Shown here: positions 34,834 to 48,460 of the stretch, one piece after another | How the letters are laid out: each line of letters begins with the position of its first letter | Numbering within the stretch: the stretch's first letter is position 1 | Source of the DNA: Sycobia sp. Sy_11 | Lineage: Eukaryota; Arthropoda; Insecta; Hymenoptera; Epichrysomallidae | DNA: 64,000 bases | Reading direction: 5' to 3' | Assembly (NCBI GenBank): GCA_018907035.1 | Contig: JACCIC010000139.1 | Location: forward strand, 496,001 to 560,000 | The notes under the pieces: generated by a model | What the model was told of the DNA's origin: nothing | Databases searched by the model: none | What the model saw: the letters and a program-made list of their open reading frames with translations, nothing else | Made by a program: the position numbers and the translations under genes

Positions 34834-35128
34834 TAATTATGTAACAATGTTGTTATTGCCAAGGTCGCGCATTTCAATATTTCAAGATCCTATAGCTTGC
34901 TTGTTCAGCTATAACAGACGAGACAAATTGACTTGGAAATTATTGTGTGCTTTTTTTCTTTTTTTTCTTTTTGTTATCGAGAATATCATGAATGAACGCG
35001 GTACCCGTTATGCAGAAAGGCCGATATAGATTTTCTGAAGATAAATATTCGCAGCGGGTTATCGGCTGTATTTAACCAGTAAACTGCTAGTTTTTTAAAT
35101 TATGAGCCCATCATTCTTTAAGTAAATA

Positions 35129-35188
<60 letters not shown>

Positions 35189-36540
35189 TTCATTCTATGT
35201 GGCTAATTGCAGTATTTATATATTGCAGTATTGCAGTATTTAAATAATTTATCAAGAATGTGCTTAACCATTAATCATGATGCTGAGAAGCAAGCAGATT
35301 GCGTTTGAAAGCGCAGCTCTAATACTTGATTTATATATTGTTCTCTTCGTGTAAAGGTAGGAAAAACAAGTATAAACGAAAATCTTTTTATTCGGGATTC
35401 CAATAATTTTTGTCAAATATTCTTTAATACGATAGAATGTTTTTTCTTTTGAACGTTGGCGAGAAATATTGTTAATTGGCTTTAAAAACATTGTTTGCAT
35501 TGGATAAATTTGCTTCCACGACTGTTCCTGTACTTAAATATTCTTGATTCTTCTAAATTTCACAGTGCAGGGTTCCAGTGTAGCTTCATTTAACATTAAT
35601 TGAATGAATTCTTTGTTAAATATATGTCAAGATCGAGCTGATGTTATTTGTTGAGATTTTTTAGAAAATTACACAGGAAGAAAATATAAAATGGTTCGCG
35701 GTGCAATTAATGCGTAAAATCAATGCTTTTTTGATGAGTGAGAATTTTTTCAGTTGAACGGAATTGTATTGTATAAATAATACATTGCAAATGTTCTTTA
35801 ATTTAGAATAAATGATATTAAATGAAACATATGCATATACTAAATGTAATAAAATTGTAAAAATAAAAATTGCTCAAAATTTCTAGCGTTTGATACGTAG
35901 AATAAAATTTTGTTCTGAGTATATGCAAACGTGAATTATATTCACAATATGTACCTGAAAATGCAAATAAACATATTTTATAACATGTGCTAAGGAAGGA
36001 GCGTGTTTGTTCGAATAGTGCCTAAAATGAGAATTTATACTTCGCATCAATATACACTAAGAAATCTGTTTATTATACTTACAAGTCAAACTTAAACAGA
36101 GAAAATAATTCTTTATATCTATTTAAAGCCATAGAAGATTAAATAGAAAAGAAGAACATTACTTAATACATAAAAGAAATATTAAAATTTCATTCTATTA
36201 GATTAGTAATCTATTTCAAAAAGTCAGAAATTATAATAATATATTAACTATTATAGTTGATTTATACTGCGGACCAAAAAATTATCCATCTTTACGTAGC
36301 CTAATTAAATAATTCGCTTATATCTCATAAGAAGTTAACGAACTTCATTAATCATTTTTAATAAACTACAGTATTAGCTTATCTAAATTGATATTTTGAC
36401 TAATTAGCTACTTAACGAAAGCGATCTCTGTATTTTTCGCTCTTATCTTTAGTCCAGGCCAGGATCGTGAGAATGTCGAATAAATAAATAAATCGAAAAT
36501 AATCTGTCGAGAACTTCTGTCGAAAAAAATGCTTTGTCGA
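34831..36540. other. AT-rich stretch with (AT)n
   Basis: No gene recognised. It includes the (AT)n array at 35135-35184, followed by short repeats of GCAGTATT near 35210-35240. Confidence 0.55.
35135..35184. repeat. (AT)n microsatellite
   Basis: 25 AT units. Confidence 0.97.
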
Positions 36541-36779
36541 CGTTTTAGCGCGGCCAATCACATATTGTGATTCTCATTTGTCTTTATAAAGATTCTCACA
36601 TAGTCTATATTATTCGGCATTCGATCCTGCCTGATTATACGAGATATATACGGGCGTCGGAGGAAAAGCACGATGATATACGCGCGTACGTCAGTAACGA
36701 TATGATATATGTAGAAATTTCTCCGCGTCCAATTTCGCGGCAATATAACGGCTCACGCCTGTAATACTCACACACATAC

Positions 36780-36786
<7 letters not shown>

Positions 36787-36830
<44 letters not shown>
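36787..36830. repeat. (CA)n microsatellite
   Basis: 22 CA units, flanked by CATA and CACG variants. Confidence 0.97.
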
Positions 36831-36839
<9 letters not shown>

Positions 36840-37032
36840 GCACACATACACACAGGCGCACAACCGCATTATCATACCCCCCAAAATAAGCGCGATCGCA
36901 AAACGATTTTAACGACCGATATCCGCGGCTAATGATCGCCAGCGAGCCCCGATAGGCTCTTTCTAAACCGCGGCGGGCGCGGCTCGTTATGCGGGCCGAC
37001 TGGGGAGCGGACAGGGATTCCCGGGGCAATGA

Positions 37033-37060
37033 GCCGCCGCCGCCGCCGCCGCCGCCGCCG
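37033..37060. repeat. (CCG)n microsatellite
   Basis: About nine CCG units. Confidence 0.95.
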
Positions 37061-37230
37061 AGGACCTCGATCCTGCCCGCGTTCCGATGTAGAAGGGGGG
37101 CGCGCGTCGGCTGCCGGGACTATTGCCGCCCCGGCGCGAGGAGAAATTCCGATCGCGGAGGCTCCATTTTACGCCTGTATTGAGAAGGTAGTTTTTAACG
37201 GATGACGATAGCCGGCGTCTACGGAGCGTG

Positions 37231-38030
37231 AATTTTTTCTGATTTATCGATATTTTCCGTAATGTTGCGTTCGATGAAAATTTTTGAAATAATAATTTAT
37301 TAAATCCAACCGAGTTGCGGGGACAATGAGATGATGTCTTTCTGTGTTCTATGTCATCTCTCCACTTCAGATTGATTTTGCAAGAAGAGCACCTTGCCTA
37401 GTGACGTACTCGTATTTTATTTTCCACGTCTCAATACGATTACTTCTCCCTTCAATTCCATTTTATCGAAATTAAAAAAAATTATGATTTTGGACAGTTG
37501 AAAAATGATTTTATAATATTCATATGACGAGTATATTTTATTCTTATACTCAGTTGAAGACAATAATTCGATGATACCGCCTCAAGGAATCGCAAACGAT
37601 TATACCGCAGTAAATATTCATCGGTTCAATAAAGTTCTCTGTTACATAAATGTATTAGTATAAACATTGAATTACTACAACTAGTAAATCATGCACTTTT
37701 GTACGTCTATATTGTACATCGCAAGTGTGGAAATGAAAATGTTTTTTAGCTCATGACCACTAATTATATATAAAAATTTTTTTTTCATTTTACCCATTTT
37801 GACATCGCTCGATAAGTCAACTAGAGGCTTCGTAAAAATATAAATATACACGTTAATAAACGACAGGATAAAATAAAATATGCGCCGTGTTACATAGTTT
37901 TTTTTATTGCCAATTCGAAAACCGACATAATCTGCTTAAAAGGAACTTCAATTAAACTCTGACGATCCGATCATAACCTGCGTAACGTCATGGGATATTC
38001 GACTACAATTTTTCATAATATAACAATTTT
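37231..38030. other. AT-rich stretch
   Basis: Nothing recognised. Confidence 0.55.
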
Positions 38031-38900
38031 TACGCATCAGCGATGAAGAACGGGTCTTTCGCGAGCTTCCTGCCGCGATAAATAATCGGGATTTAGCCGA
38101 TAAGCCAGAGATACACGAATGCGAATCGAGGTGTATAAATGGTCCTATAATTGTGAAAAATAGTAGTGAAATCTCTCATCGCGTCACGCAGGTTACGATC
38201 GTCCGATTTTACTTCGACGGCCCCTTATGAGCTCCCAACCGCGTGGGCGCGCCGCCGCTTAGTCCCCCATAAGTGAGTCGTTACGGTTCTTTTCAGCCGC
38301 GGCTCCCTACAGCTCGCGGGCAAGGCGAGGAGTAAAGTGGGGGGGGGGGCCCGCGCAAATTCCGCAAACGGAATATATTTAATTTGCCGAGCTTTATTTA
38401 TTGGCTTATATAGAAAGTGAAAGCACCGGGCGGCCCGTTGCGTCGAGCGCAGAGCCGGGCGGCGATTTGAGCGTGGAGTTGAGCGCTGCGGTACCGCGTC
38501 GGGAGAGCCCATTTGTTCGTGAATCGGACGCCGAGGACTCTGTGTGGGATAAAACACGCGGAATCGATCGGTCGAGCGTCCCCTCTTCCGCCACCCTGCT
38601 TACCTCAGGGATATCTATATACGTGGTTGTAAGTTTACGTAAGTCTACATAGGAACATTGGCGGCACATTAGCGCGCTCCTCTCTACCGGGCGCACGTGT
38701 TATCGACTGAAAATGCGACAATCGCACACGCGCGAGCACACCTACACACACGCTCCCACGCCAGACGCCACTTTCTTCGATACAGCGCAATAATCTCACC
38801 GGGGTATTATTGCAATTTCAGACTATGTGTGTGTGTGTATGTGTGTGTCTGTGTTTGTAGGCGCGCCGTTAAGAACTTAATACATATAATGGGGTTCGTT
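38031..38900. other. GC-rich CpG block with minus-strand donor
   Basis: CpG-rich from about 38040 to 38800, with a G-run at 38339-38349. On the minus strand an ATG-led open stretch (MCRQCSYVDLRKL..., ending DIPE) stops at a strong donor CCTGAG|GTAAGC with its exon edge at 38604. This could be a first coding exon, but no partner exon was found. Alternating GT lies at about 38825-38855. Confidence 0.35.
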
Positions 38901-40380
38901 CGAAACGGTATAAAAGTTACAGTTTAGATTTTTAACTTTCGCAAGATCCGAGGCATTTGTCGGGATTACAGCTCTCACCTCTGGGTTGGTCGAGAATTTT
39001 GAATAACGATGTTTCTATATAGGTATAGAAAGATGTAAAATGCACGGTTGTTGTCTTACACGTGTCCAACGATAGTACAGATTTACCTTCTCGTATGCTT
39101 TAAGAATAATTTTATATTTTAAAGAATTTTGTTCAAAAGCCAAAGCTGCTATCAATCCATCCGTGCAGAAGACTGAGATCAGATGATGGAGATTTGAATA
39201 TTTCACTGATCAATAATAATTAATCATAAAATTAATAAATATAATTTACGAGAGTTGATAAACTAAGTAAAAGAGCATGCGAATTTTACGAATTTTAGGA
39301 ATAAACTATTTTTTAACGATTTATTTGGCCATGGAAAAATGCGATGTTATCGCTTGTCTAGTAGAAATGCTTTGTTCTTCCGTATAATATAATCACGAAA
39401 TATTTCATTTTCGATCAGTATGGATTAGGTATAGACATTACTAAAAAATTGAACAAGATCTGTAAACTATGTTTCGACGACACAATCCGTTGATCTTTTC
39501 AGGTTTTTTAACAAAAATTCAATGTCAATTCCATTTTCGTTCATTGGTTCTTTTCTTACAAAAACTAAATTTAATGCAAATACAGCGCCAATCATGAATA
39601 ATAAATTGAACAATGTCGTCAAAATTGATAAGGATAAAAGGCATAAATTAAATAACGCAGGTGTTATTTATAAAATTTGTTTTAACCACTGAGATGCTGT
39701 TTATCGAGGTGAAACGAAACGAAAATTGATAGATGGTATTAATGAACTAAAACTTTAAATATTCTTAATGATTCTTATAGTTTTAATTGGAATGAGGTAG
39801 AGATGTTGGATCTTAAATGCAGTTTCTATTAGTATTGTTTTATATTTATAACCATATTTGCTATACACACAGCTGTTTACCGATATTGTTATATTAGTTT
39901 AATTTAATATAAGTCACATTTCTAAATCGTTCAATTCTCACGAATGTTTTCACATTCGTTTCAATATTAATTTTTCCTGTTTTCGTTTATTAAAGAACCT
40001 GAAGACGTCGGCTGTCCGTTTCGTCGTAAAGCAGCTTTTACACGTTTTATCAATCTCTTTACCGAGCCCATACTGCGTAAAAAAAAAACAAAAAATTTTT
40101 ATCAACAAAGTTATTTCATACGTATAAATTTTGCTTTATATTTACTGAACAGATAAATTCGATTACTTGTTACGGCGCTGAGTCTTGGGTAGAAAGGTGT
40201 TTTCGTATATCACGAGCGTCATCCTACACTGATTGGAAAATTCGCGAAACAAATTTATATTTAACGCGAAACGAACCACGGCCAAAAAAAATTGCCCGAA
40301 AGCGTTAATGTATCAAATTCCCTCGTCGCTATTAAGCGTTAGCTTATCGTTAAAATTCTCAGTACAAAAATAATCAGTTC
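38901..40380. other. AT-rich stretch
   Basis: No gene recognised. Confidence 0.55.
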
Positions 40381-40830
40381 AAAAATAACGCCGATTACAT
40401 CACGCGTCGAGTGAAAATATGAATTTATTATTTATTTGAGTTGTGGAAAGAACGGCCATTATTCGGATTTATCGTGCGCGTGTGTACACGCGCATATGTA
40501 TCGAATTTACGCCGCCGTTCGGACAAAATTTTCCATACGCCTCTTAAACGAAGCCGGTCTCTTTATTAAACTTTTACCAGCGCGCATTTTTTTTTCACAG
40601 ATATTCAAGTGGTATTTATGGGCCGCGCGGTTTATTAAATCGAGCCGACGATTTCTAACTCGAATTCCGGTGCGTCGCGCGCCCGAGCCTCTCTTATGCT
40701 CTTGGTCGGGCTCGCAATTTGCAAATACAAAGGCTCCGATAAGATCTCGAGGAGATCGCGGCCGCGATCTCTGTAAGTAACTGGGATTTTTCGACTCCAC
40801 GTTCGCGTGGTCTCGTCGTAACAGGGCGAT
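40381..40830. other. GC-rich block with palindrome and donor
   Basis: A CpG-rich block of about 400 bp that contains the 20-bp perfect palindrome listed next. The palindrome is followed by TGTAAGTAAC, a consensus donor on the plus strand. A noncoding first exon is possible; no coding exon is proven. Confidence 0.4.
40752..40771. repeat. 20-bp perfect palindrome
   Basis: GAGATCGCGGCCGCGATCTC equals its own reverse complement. It sits two nucleotides before a GTAAGT donor-like site. Confidence 0.95.
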
Positions 40831-42840
40831 AATGTAGGGGATTTAGGGTTTTTTTAAATCTCGATTATAGATGGAGTATTATAGAGAAAAATCAATTTTA
40901 CTAGACAATTTTTTTTTATTTGAGTATTTCTGTTATAATTATGCTGTTGGGCAATACAAATCGACGTTCGATTCGCCGTTTCACGGAGGGGATCTGACGC
41001 GATATTGAAAATCTTTATAGTTCTCTGCCATTAAATCGTATTAAATCACAGGACTAGTGTGACTACAGAATATCGTGAGAAAATGTATAACCCTAATTTA
41101 TCACAATAGCAAAGCTAGTATGAAAATGAAAGAGAGTGATGACAGCATTTAGCTGAGAGCTTCTAGGTAAAGAAATTTTTGTCATTTTTCCTGCACAATA
41201 AATCAAAGAACGTTAACTTTTTAGTGCGTTTTTATAATACGATCGTCTTTTATGACGACTGTATTCTTAAACAACATATCAAGCACCTATCGTGATTATC
41301 CATTAGGCGTCTGTAATGATCATCCGCATGTAAGAAATATACCGAGCGTTCAAATGGGACCAGTTTAAGATATGTGCGAGAGAGAAAAAAGATGATTGAC
41401 GGAGTTCCTGTGTCTCTTTAATATGGCGTTAGATGCAGGAGTGTGGATTTTTTTAAACCTTATATATTTCAATGTCCTTCATATATAGATCATATGTATA
41501 TATAGATCAGATTTTTTTTAAATATCATTAATTTTGAACTACAAGTTTCTATAAAAAAATCTATTATGATGATTATGTACTGTGTTGGTGTAAAACAAAA
41601 CAATTATTTAAAGCAATCATTGAAAACGATCCAACAATATTATAACTAATTATCGTTATCATTTTAAGTTGCCGGTACACGCAATACAAATGTATATGCT
41701 GTCTAGACAGAGAAAGAGGGGAACACGAGATTTTCCCTTTAATCCTCTAATATTCCCCCAGTTTTTTACTGATAGATTGAGGGAGAAACACCTTCTTAAT
41801 CCCAGTTTTTCTCTCGCTCTGTCGATCAGACGCATTACACGAGCGACTCGGTTTGTGGATATTATAGCATTTATACGATTACTTCCTCTACAGCCTCGGC
41901 TCGCAAATCGCACTTCCTGTTCTAATTATAAATGTTCGAGCCCAATTACCCATAATTACAGGTAGCTCGCTTGATCAATAACATCTAACTTCAACACGTC
42001 ATTAATCCTTCTGAGAATAATTAATCCTCTGGCATCCATTAACGTGCGCGTTCTAACGGATCTTCTACGTACTCTGTCTACGATAAGACCGCGATCATAA
42101 CTTGCCGATAAGCCTGTGTCTTATTGCGACGGCAATTGGTGAAAATTTACACACAAATACTCTGCTCCGGGCCGTCGAATTGAATACCCCTTGTCCAATC
42201 CCTCGGTAGGAAAAATGGCGTAGAGACGCCTCTCTCGATCAGAACAGTCATCAAATTAATGCACCATTGGGACGAAGGACGAATTATTACGATTGGATCG
42301 GAATAACACGCTTTACTACGGAGGCTCATCAGCTTGAGCATCAATATTCCGAGTTCATCCTACTAAATGTTGAATTACTGCAAGATTGAGTTAACTGCGC
42401 TCTTTATTTATGTCCATTTTACACACTCGTGCAAAAGTTCCAGCAAAATCGTCAAGCCCTGTGAAATTCAGCACTTGCAATATTATAAATACTATTACCA
42501 GAGATTCTCCATTTTCAAGCCTTTTGTCGAATTTGCGCGCAACTTTATACCAATTTTAAAATGTGCGTAAATAAGAGACGCAAATAATTTAAATTTGCAA
42601 TAATTCAATCTTTGTAGATATTTTTCTTTAAAATGACGACCTTTTTACGTATTAAGTATGAAATAGCAGCCCCTTAAACCTAATACAAAAATCCTGTTCG
42701 CATCTGTTATTTAATAATATTTTAATAATATTAAACGTATACCGTCAAGTTCTTTTTATCTGACGAGTGAAATTATTCCCTATTCGACGACGTTGCGCCA
42801 ATTGTGAAACTGATCAGTGAATAAGAAAAAAAACAGCTCC
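40831..42840. other. Mixed AT-rich stretch
   Basis: No gene recognised. A slightly GC-richer part at about 42020-42350 has only chance frames. Confidence 0.5.
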
Positions 42841-42952
42841 GACTTATCAGTGCGGAAGCGAACAGTAGAGCGCGCGTCCTTCACGTTCGCGTATGCGCGG
42901 TTTTTATTTCCGCGCATATATCCAGCGTTCGATAAATTACATTATATATTAT

Positions 42953-42958
<6 letters not shown>

Positions 42959-42983
<25 letters not shown>
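42959..42983. repeat. (GT)n microsatellite
   Basis: About 12 GT units followed by alternating GC. Confidence 0.95.
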
Positions 42984-42994
<11 letters not shown>

Positions 42995-43001
42995 AAATGT
43001 A

Positions 43002-43021
43002 TCCGACGCCGAGGCGTCGGA
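43002..43021. repeat. GC-rich hairpin (9-bp arms)
   Basis: TCCGACGCC and GGCGTCGGA separated by 2 nt. Near-perfect palindrome 19 bp after the alternating tract. Confidence 0.9.
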
Positions 43022-43450
43022 TCGCGCCTACATTCGCTTCTCCTCGTCGCCGGCGACGTAATGCGGCAAATCAAGCGGCCCCCGACACAAAAGCGACAGT
43101 ATGCCACGGAGCCCTTGCGATTGCGAGCTTTTTTTTTTTTTGTTTCCTTGCCCCGGCCCCCGCCTGGCGAGACGTCACGGAGCAGGCGCGTCGAGAATCA
43201 GTGCGCCGAGAGCCGCGAGCGAGTAGCCCGCTGCTGCACTTGGTCCTCGGCCCCGGGGGCTGGCGATGAAGCGCTGCGCCTCGATTGCCGACGTAGGCGA
43301 ATTCCAAGCTTCCGCGATTTAATTAAGCCGTTCTAGTGGGGCCGGCTCGCTTTGGCCAGATACGGTCGTCTTCGCGGGCGCGGCTCACGTGGGTCTCCCG
43401 TTCATTGAGCGTTGGGCTTGAAGTCGTCCGGGATCGATATAATAGTTAAA

Positions 43451-44990
43451 CGGCGCTTTTTCATTTGTAGCGGAATTGACAAGGTAATTAACTGGATGAA
43501 ATACTTGTATCTATATTGATCTGTATGGTAGAAAATGCGTCAAGCCAAGAAGATTTATTCAAATTTTAGAAATCTTACATGTATATTAAATGGCATGAAT
43601 TCCGATGTAATGGACGTTTGAATCATTGAAGGCATTCCCTGGTAATAAACATCATAATAAATTTGAAATTTAATTGTGATAAATAATGATATACGCTTGC
43701 ATCTAGATATCTTTAAAAAAAGGTTGTAGTATACGCATAATAAATTTAATTGATATACGAGCCTATCTGAAACTATATTGGCCTTTTCAAAGCCAACTTT
43801 AAATGACCTTGAAAGTGAAGACGAAGTTAATCTTTTAGGTTGGTAGGGTAGTCCCATTCTCACCCTGTGAATTTTATCCAAATAATTTTCGCAAAATGTC
43901 GGGCATTCAAGATATTCCGCTATCGCAAAATAAATGCAATACCCTGTATGAATGAAACATGAGTTTGATTTGATCAGTAAGAATTGCATTCTACTTTGAT
44001 GATATTATTTTTCGCAAATTTATAGAAAGTTTAGTTTAAAAGTGGATTGCTATTCACTTAGTTTGCAAATTACAAGGTTTAATATGTATGCTATATAATA
44101 GTTTTCAAAATTACATATATATAGTATAGAAACCAAATACTATAGTTAATAGAATTTGGCTGAAAATTAAGAAAAGTAAAAACTTAGTGTTGTTTGAACG
44201 ACGAGAGCCAATTCTATTGTCCTGGTTCTCAAGGCCAATGTTAGAAATATTAACAAGTCGTTTATTTTGTATATGTATAATTCAATACCAATAACAACAA
44301 ATATAATTGTGCAAATAGTAACGTGCATGATTGGACAGACACGTTCTGCAAGACTGCTATTACTAAGATAGTATTATACATAATTAATAATTTAGATACA
44401 TATTAATAAAAATTCAATTCATTGCAAAATAAATAATTAAGTTAATATTTTAAATTCGCTATATTATTGGCTATTATATTATGATTTTTATGAATTATTG
44501 ACAATGCTGGATAATTATAATAGTTTATTAATAATATATATATTATTAGTAAAAAGTAACGTAGCTTAATATATTTATTTATTTATTATTTATTGATTTA
44601 TTTAAAGGACGTGAAAAACCTTATACAAAAGTAATTGAACATATCGGAAAGACAGTTTTATCACAACCTATATACTTTATACATAAAATACATTTACTTA
44701 TATCTATTTATAAAAAGAAAACAGAACTAAATATTTGTACAGATTCAAATTATAATGTATACGACACCACGAAGAATATCAATTATAGCAATAACATGTC
44801 ATCTTAGTTTTGCAAATACTTATCATACAACATATAATGTGCGTATCACAGGTTGTCTTATGAATTGTCTCTTAAAAATCGAGTCGCAATAACAATCATA
44901 CGTGCCGAATCTTCTATTCGAGATGATTGATCGAATTCTCTTATTAAATTTAGACCGTCCCGTTTATCTAAGAAAAATGAGGAATACCGC
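43451..44990. other. AT-rich stretch
   Basis: Contains the hypothetical minus-strand frame 43555-43989. Otherwise AT-rich with nothing recognised. Confidence 0.5.
43555..43989 (-). CDS. Hypothetical 144-codon ORF
   Basis: Starts at ATG and stays open for 144 codons in AT-rich DNA, which is longer than expected by chance. The reading includes YLECPTFCENYLDKIHRV and LPYQPKRLTSSSLSRSF. I recognise no family, signal peptide or clear membrane segment. Splice-like signals inside it (acceptor ATACAG near 43946, donor GTGAGA near 43866, acceptor ACCAG near 43640, donor GTAAGA near 43578) would allow a spliced reading. Unproven. Confidence 0.18.
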   Translation of the reverse strand: MQFLLIKSNSCFIHTGYCIYFAIAEYLECPTFCENYLDKIHRVRMGLPYQPKRLTSSSLSRSFKVGFEKANIVSDRLVYQLNLLCVYYNLFLKISRCKRISLFITIKFQIYYDVYYQGMPSMIQTSITSEFMPFNIHVRFLKFE

Positions 44991-45760
44991 TCTTCCCCAT
45001 TGATCATCAATGAACCGCCGTGCAAATCTACCGAGCAAAATCGGGTAATTGCATCCCAGATCGATGGTCGGCCGGAAGCGCTCAAAAACTTTTTCCACTC
45101 GGCACATCGTTGGGCAATAGTAGCTGTCGCCCCCCCCCCCCACCGCCGACCCACACAAGCATCGGGTCCAGAGATCTATTAAACACAACGAAAAATTACA
45201 ACGAAAAAACAAAAAAAAAAAAAAGCGCGCGCACGCCGGCCACAGACGCTCTTCGGTTCGTTTTCCCCGCCACCGAGACGTCGCGCGATCGCGCGGCATT
45301 GCGAGGTGAAACGATTCGATCGGTCGCTCTCGTACTTTCTCTCTCTGTCTCTCGCCGCGTCCCTCGGCCTCCTATACCTCCCCCCCCCTTCCCGCCAGCC
45401 GGACCGACCGCACGCTCCGCGCACTGACGAGATGCCCCGATGCCCCGGAGATCGCGTCCGCGCTCGCGCGGGACGAGCCGAGCGCGGTCGCGCGCAATTA
45501 TCCGCCGTCGTTGTAAAATTCTATCTGCCGATCTCTCGGGCGATAATTTTTGGGGGTGAATCGCCCGTTCGTCCGTCGCGTGTAATATACAAGTCGTTTA
45601 TCGAGAGAGGAGCCGTCGCTCGGCACCTGTACTTGGCTACGTACATGGAATTCCGCGACGCGGCGTTTCACGTGCATATCGCTGCACGTATGTATATTTA
45701 TATGATAATCTGGGCGGACTAATTGGGAAAGCGGGCCGTCTCGCGGCGAATTTTCGAAGC
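44991..45760. other. GC-rich CpG block
   Basis: CpG-rich sequence with a C-run at 45129-45139, an A-run at about 45212-45224, and poly-C at about 45380-45389. Overlapping frames on both strands are compositional. Confidence 0.5.
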
Positions 45761-46919
45761 TGCAATGATCTTATAAGGAAGATGTACGAAGAATTTCGGT
45801 TGATGTTCCTTTGGAGTGAAATCGGTGGCATTGCCCTTAAATAACGCTTTTTCAGCACGAAAATAAAGCTATAAATAAAGGAAAATAAATTATATTGATG
45901 TTTTTGTTGTTGTTGGTGTCTTTCACTTTCCGCGAAGTTGCTCGTTCATTGGAGATTCTTGAGAGATCTTCAAGTGGACATTTGTATACACAGAAGCATT
46001 ATTCATCTTTATTTCCTCTTACAGCACTCTTAGACGCCTTTAATGATCTATGAATGCAGTCTATCGCAGATCCTTTAAATCAAGATTAGTATTATGGTTC
46101 GATCAATATCAATATTAGTACGAGTACTTTTTCTATTTTGACATTGAATTCATATGGAATTAATTGGTCAGTTCCAGAAATACACGAAATACCATCTGAA
46201 ATAAAACTCGATCTCTAATTTACATCGAGCACAGTAATTCATAGTCAGTGACTGAGTCTATTTTATACATTACTGTAATCAGCCTTTTTGTTAAATTTAC
46301 ATACATTTTATGTTGTCAATGGTTTGGTGTAATTTTCTAAAATGATCACTCGATCCTTTTAGATATACTAAAATAAAATATACTTGAAATAGGAAGCAAT
46401 ACTAACGAAATCAGTTATTAATATTATTTCTACTATCCAGATGGTAGATCACCACACGGCCTTAACACAGATATTCGAAGCAAGCATTCGTGGGAAAATT
46501 TTGCCACGCTATTACAACGATATTAATTCGAGCGGAAATTTCAAACATATTTTCGGCGCATTTATTAATTGCCTCGAACGCGTCGCCTCGCTACGTCCCA
46601 ACGCTGCAGGAGCTTATGGTAACGAGCATCGATACTAGGAGCTCGACGATTTGGCTCGTTCGCTTCCACGACGAAGCCTCGCGAAGCCTCTAAATTATTT
46701 CGCTAATGGCTTACTTATACTCGTACCGCGCGAAGCGATAAAATACGATTATTCGGACGCGTGTTTTTTGCGTCGCAAATGTAAAAAAAAAAAAAAAAAG
46801 TTAACGATGCATTTTTATCCTCCAATAGCGCTCCCGAGCGCAACGCTTCACTAATACACATCGAGTTTCCCTTCACGGTAAATTGAAACGAATAAATGCT
46901 GGAAACCTGATGGGATAAC

Positions 46920-46926
<7 letters not shown>
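45761..46926. other. Mixed stretch with small GC-richer patch
   Basis: A CpG-bearing patch at about 46440-46760, then A-run 46782-46799. No gene supported. Confidence 0.5.

Positions 46927-46970
<44 letters not shown>
46927..46970. repeat. (AT)n microsatellite
   Basis: 22 AT units. Confidence 0.97.
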
Positions 46971-46972
<2 letters not shown>

Positions 46973-48460
46973 TACCTATATGCAGAGGTAAAGTCCCATA
47001 TGTATAAACATCTCGATCCACTGTATATAAATTGATATGGAGGTTCCTTGCTTATCATCGAATTCCTATACTTTATGATAATTATTCAAGCACTATCGAT
47101 TGCGTGCACATAACTGCGAATTTCCAATATGCTAATTTCGTGGGTTTCTGCGTAAATATAACCTCTGGTAGAGATTGAGCCGAATTTTAAGTTTCTTGAG
47201 CTTAATTATCACGGGTATATACGTCGGTAACGAGCAATTATTTGGATATTTTTTAGTGCTTTATAATTTAAAAAAGTGACCAATTTCCTGCCTGAAAACT
47301 GGTTTTCGATTTCTACCAAGGAAGCGTACTTTATAAGTTTAAATTAACTTGCATTATTTAAATTTTTTATACAATATATACTTATACCAAACTATCAATA
47401 GTTGCTTAACGATGCGTTGACTGCCTTCTAAATCGATGAAGTGAAAAGTGCTCTCCTTTGACGTCAATTTTACATTGTAGTAATATTGCGGACATGAGAA
47501 GTTTTTTAACACATTCTGATCAAAAATTTGCATTCCTACATCAAACATGATTAAAAAAGACATTTGATAAATTTCTTTGGAACTTGTCAGAAATATAGAA
47601 TATTAGAAAATGAAAGATACGCTTAATTAAAAGATAAATCAATTGAATTGTCATATACAACATTATTTAAAACGAAGTATTGTAGGCGCGATCGGTAAAA
47701 ATTGACTTCGACAGATGCTTAACTTTTTGTTTTGACAATTTCTCACCTGCCCAATCAAATATTCAACGTGCACATGCTCTACATGTACGAACGGCAAATA
47801 ATAAAAAGCATTCTTCATTTTACAAATTACTTTTTGTTCGGATTTTCTAGTAATAAATCAAATATTTTTATTGCGATCATCAAGAGAAACCATAAGTTTG
47901 CGCCTGTGCAATTGTCATTGACATTTCCTAGTGTATATAGCGATGAAAGTACACGATAAAAGTCGCAAGAAAACTTCTACTATATATATCTATATATAAT
48001 ACGTCTATTCCATCAGATTAAAAATCGAACTTCCGGTTGCATTTCAAAAAACGAGCTTCAGCCTCGCGCATATACTATTAAGCAACGTCGTAGCAATTTA
48101 ATTCATCCGTAATGAAAAAAAAAATACAATCTACATATTCCGACTATTGTGAATATCGAGAAATCTCGCCCATACGTTTGGCATAATACCAAAGATTAAT
48201 TATAACCAAGATTTCAATGGTGTATATAATTCAGCCATATGAATGCCTATAAACACACAAAAAACACATATACACGCATATACATGTATATATACATACA
48301 TACCTACATACATGCATCCATACGTGCATACATACTTACATACTTATATATGCGTGATATGATACCATTGATCTCGCACCCGGTTCGCGTACTTCCTCGA
48401 TACAATTTCGATTTTTATCTACTAGCGATCGCCATCGTTGGTAGCGGGACCTGCATGCGC

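Larger units (their letters stand above)
36541..37230. other. GC-rich CpG block with (CA)n and (CCG)n
   Basis: CpG-rich sequence on both sides of a long CA tract (36768-36858, interrupted), with (CCG)n at 37033-37060. Frames are low complexity; no gene supported. Confidence 0.5.
42841..43450. other. GC-rich CpG block with (GT)n and hairpin
   Basis: CpG-rich, with (GT)n at 42959-42983, a GC-rich hairpin at 43002-43021 and a further palindrome GTCGCCGGCGAC near 43048. The 147-codon frame is Arg-rich and crosses the (GT)n array; not credible. Confidence 0.5.

Noticed and set aside
47749..47870. Minus-strand exon-like stretch before GGGCAG|GTGAGA
   Set aside because: Single isolated donor with no partner exon and a weak upstream acceptor.
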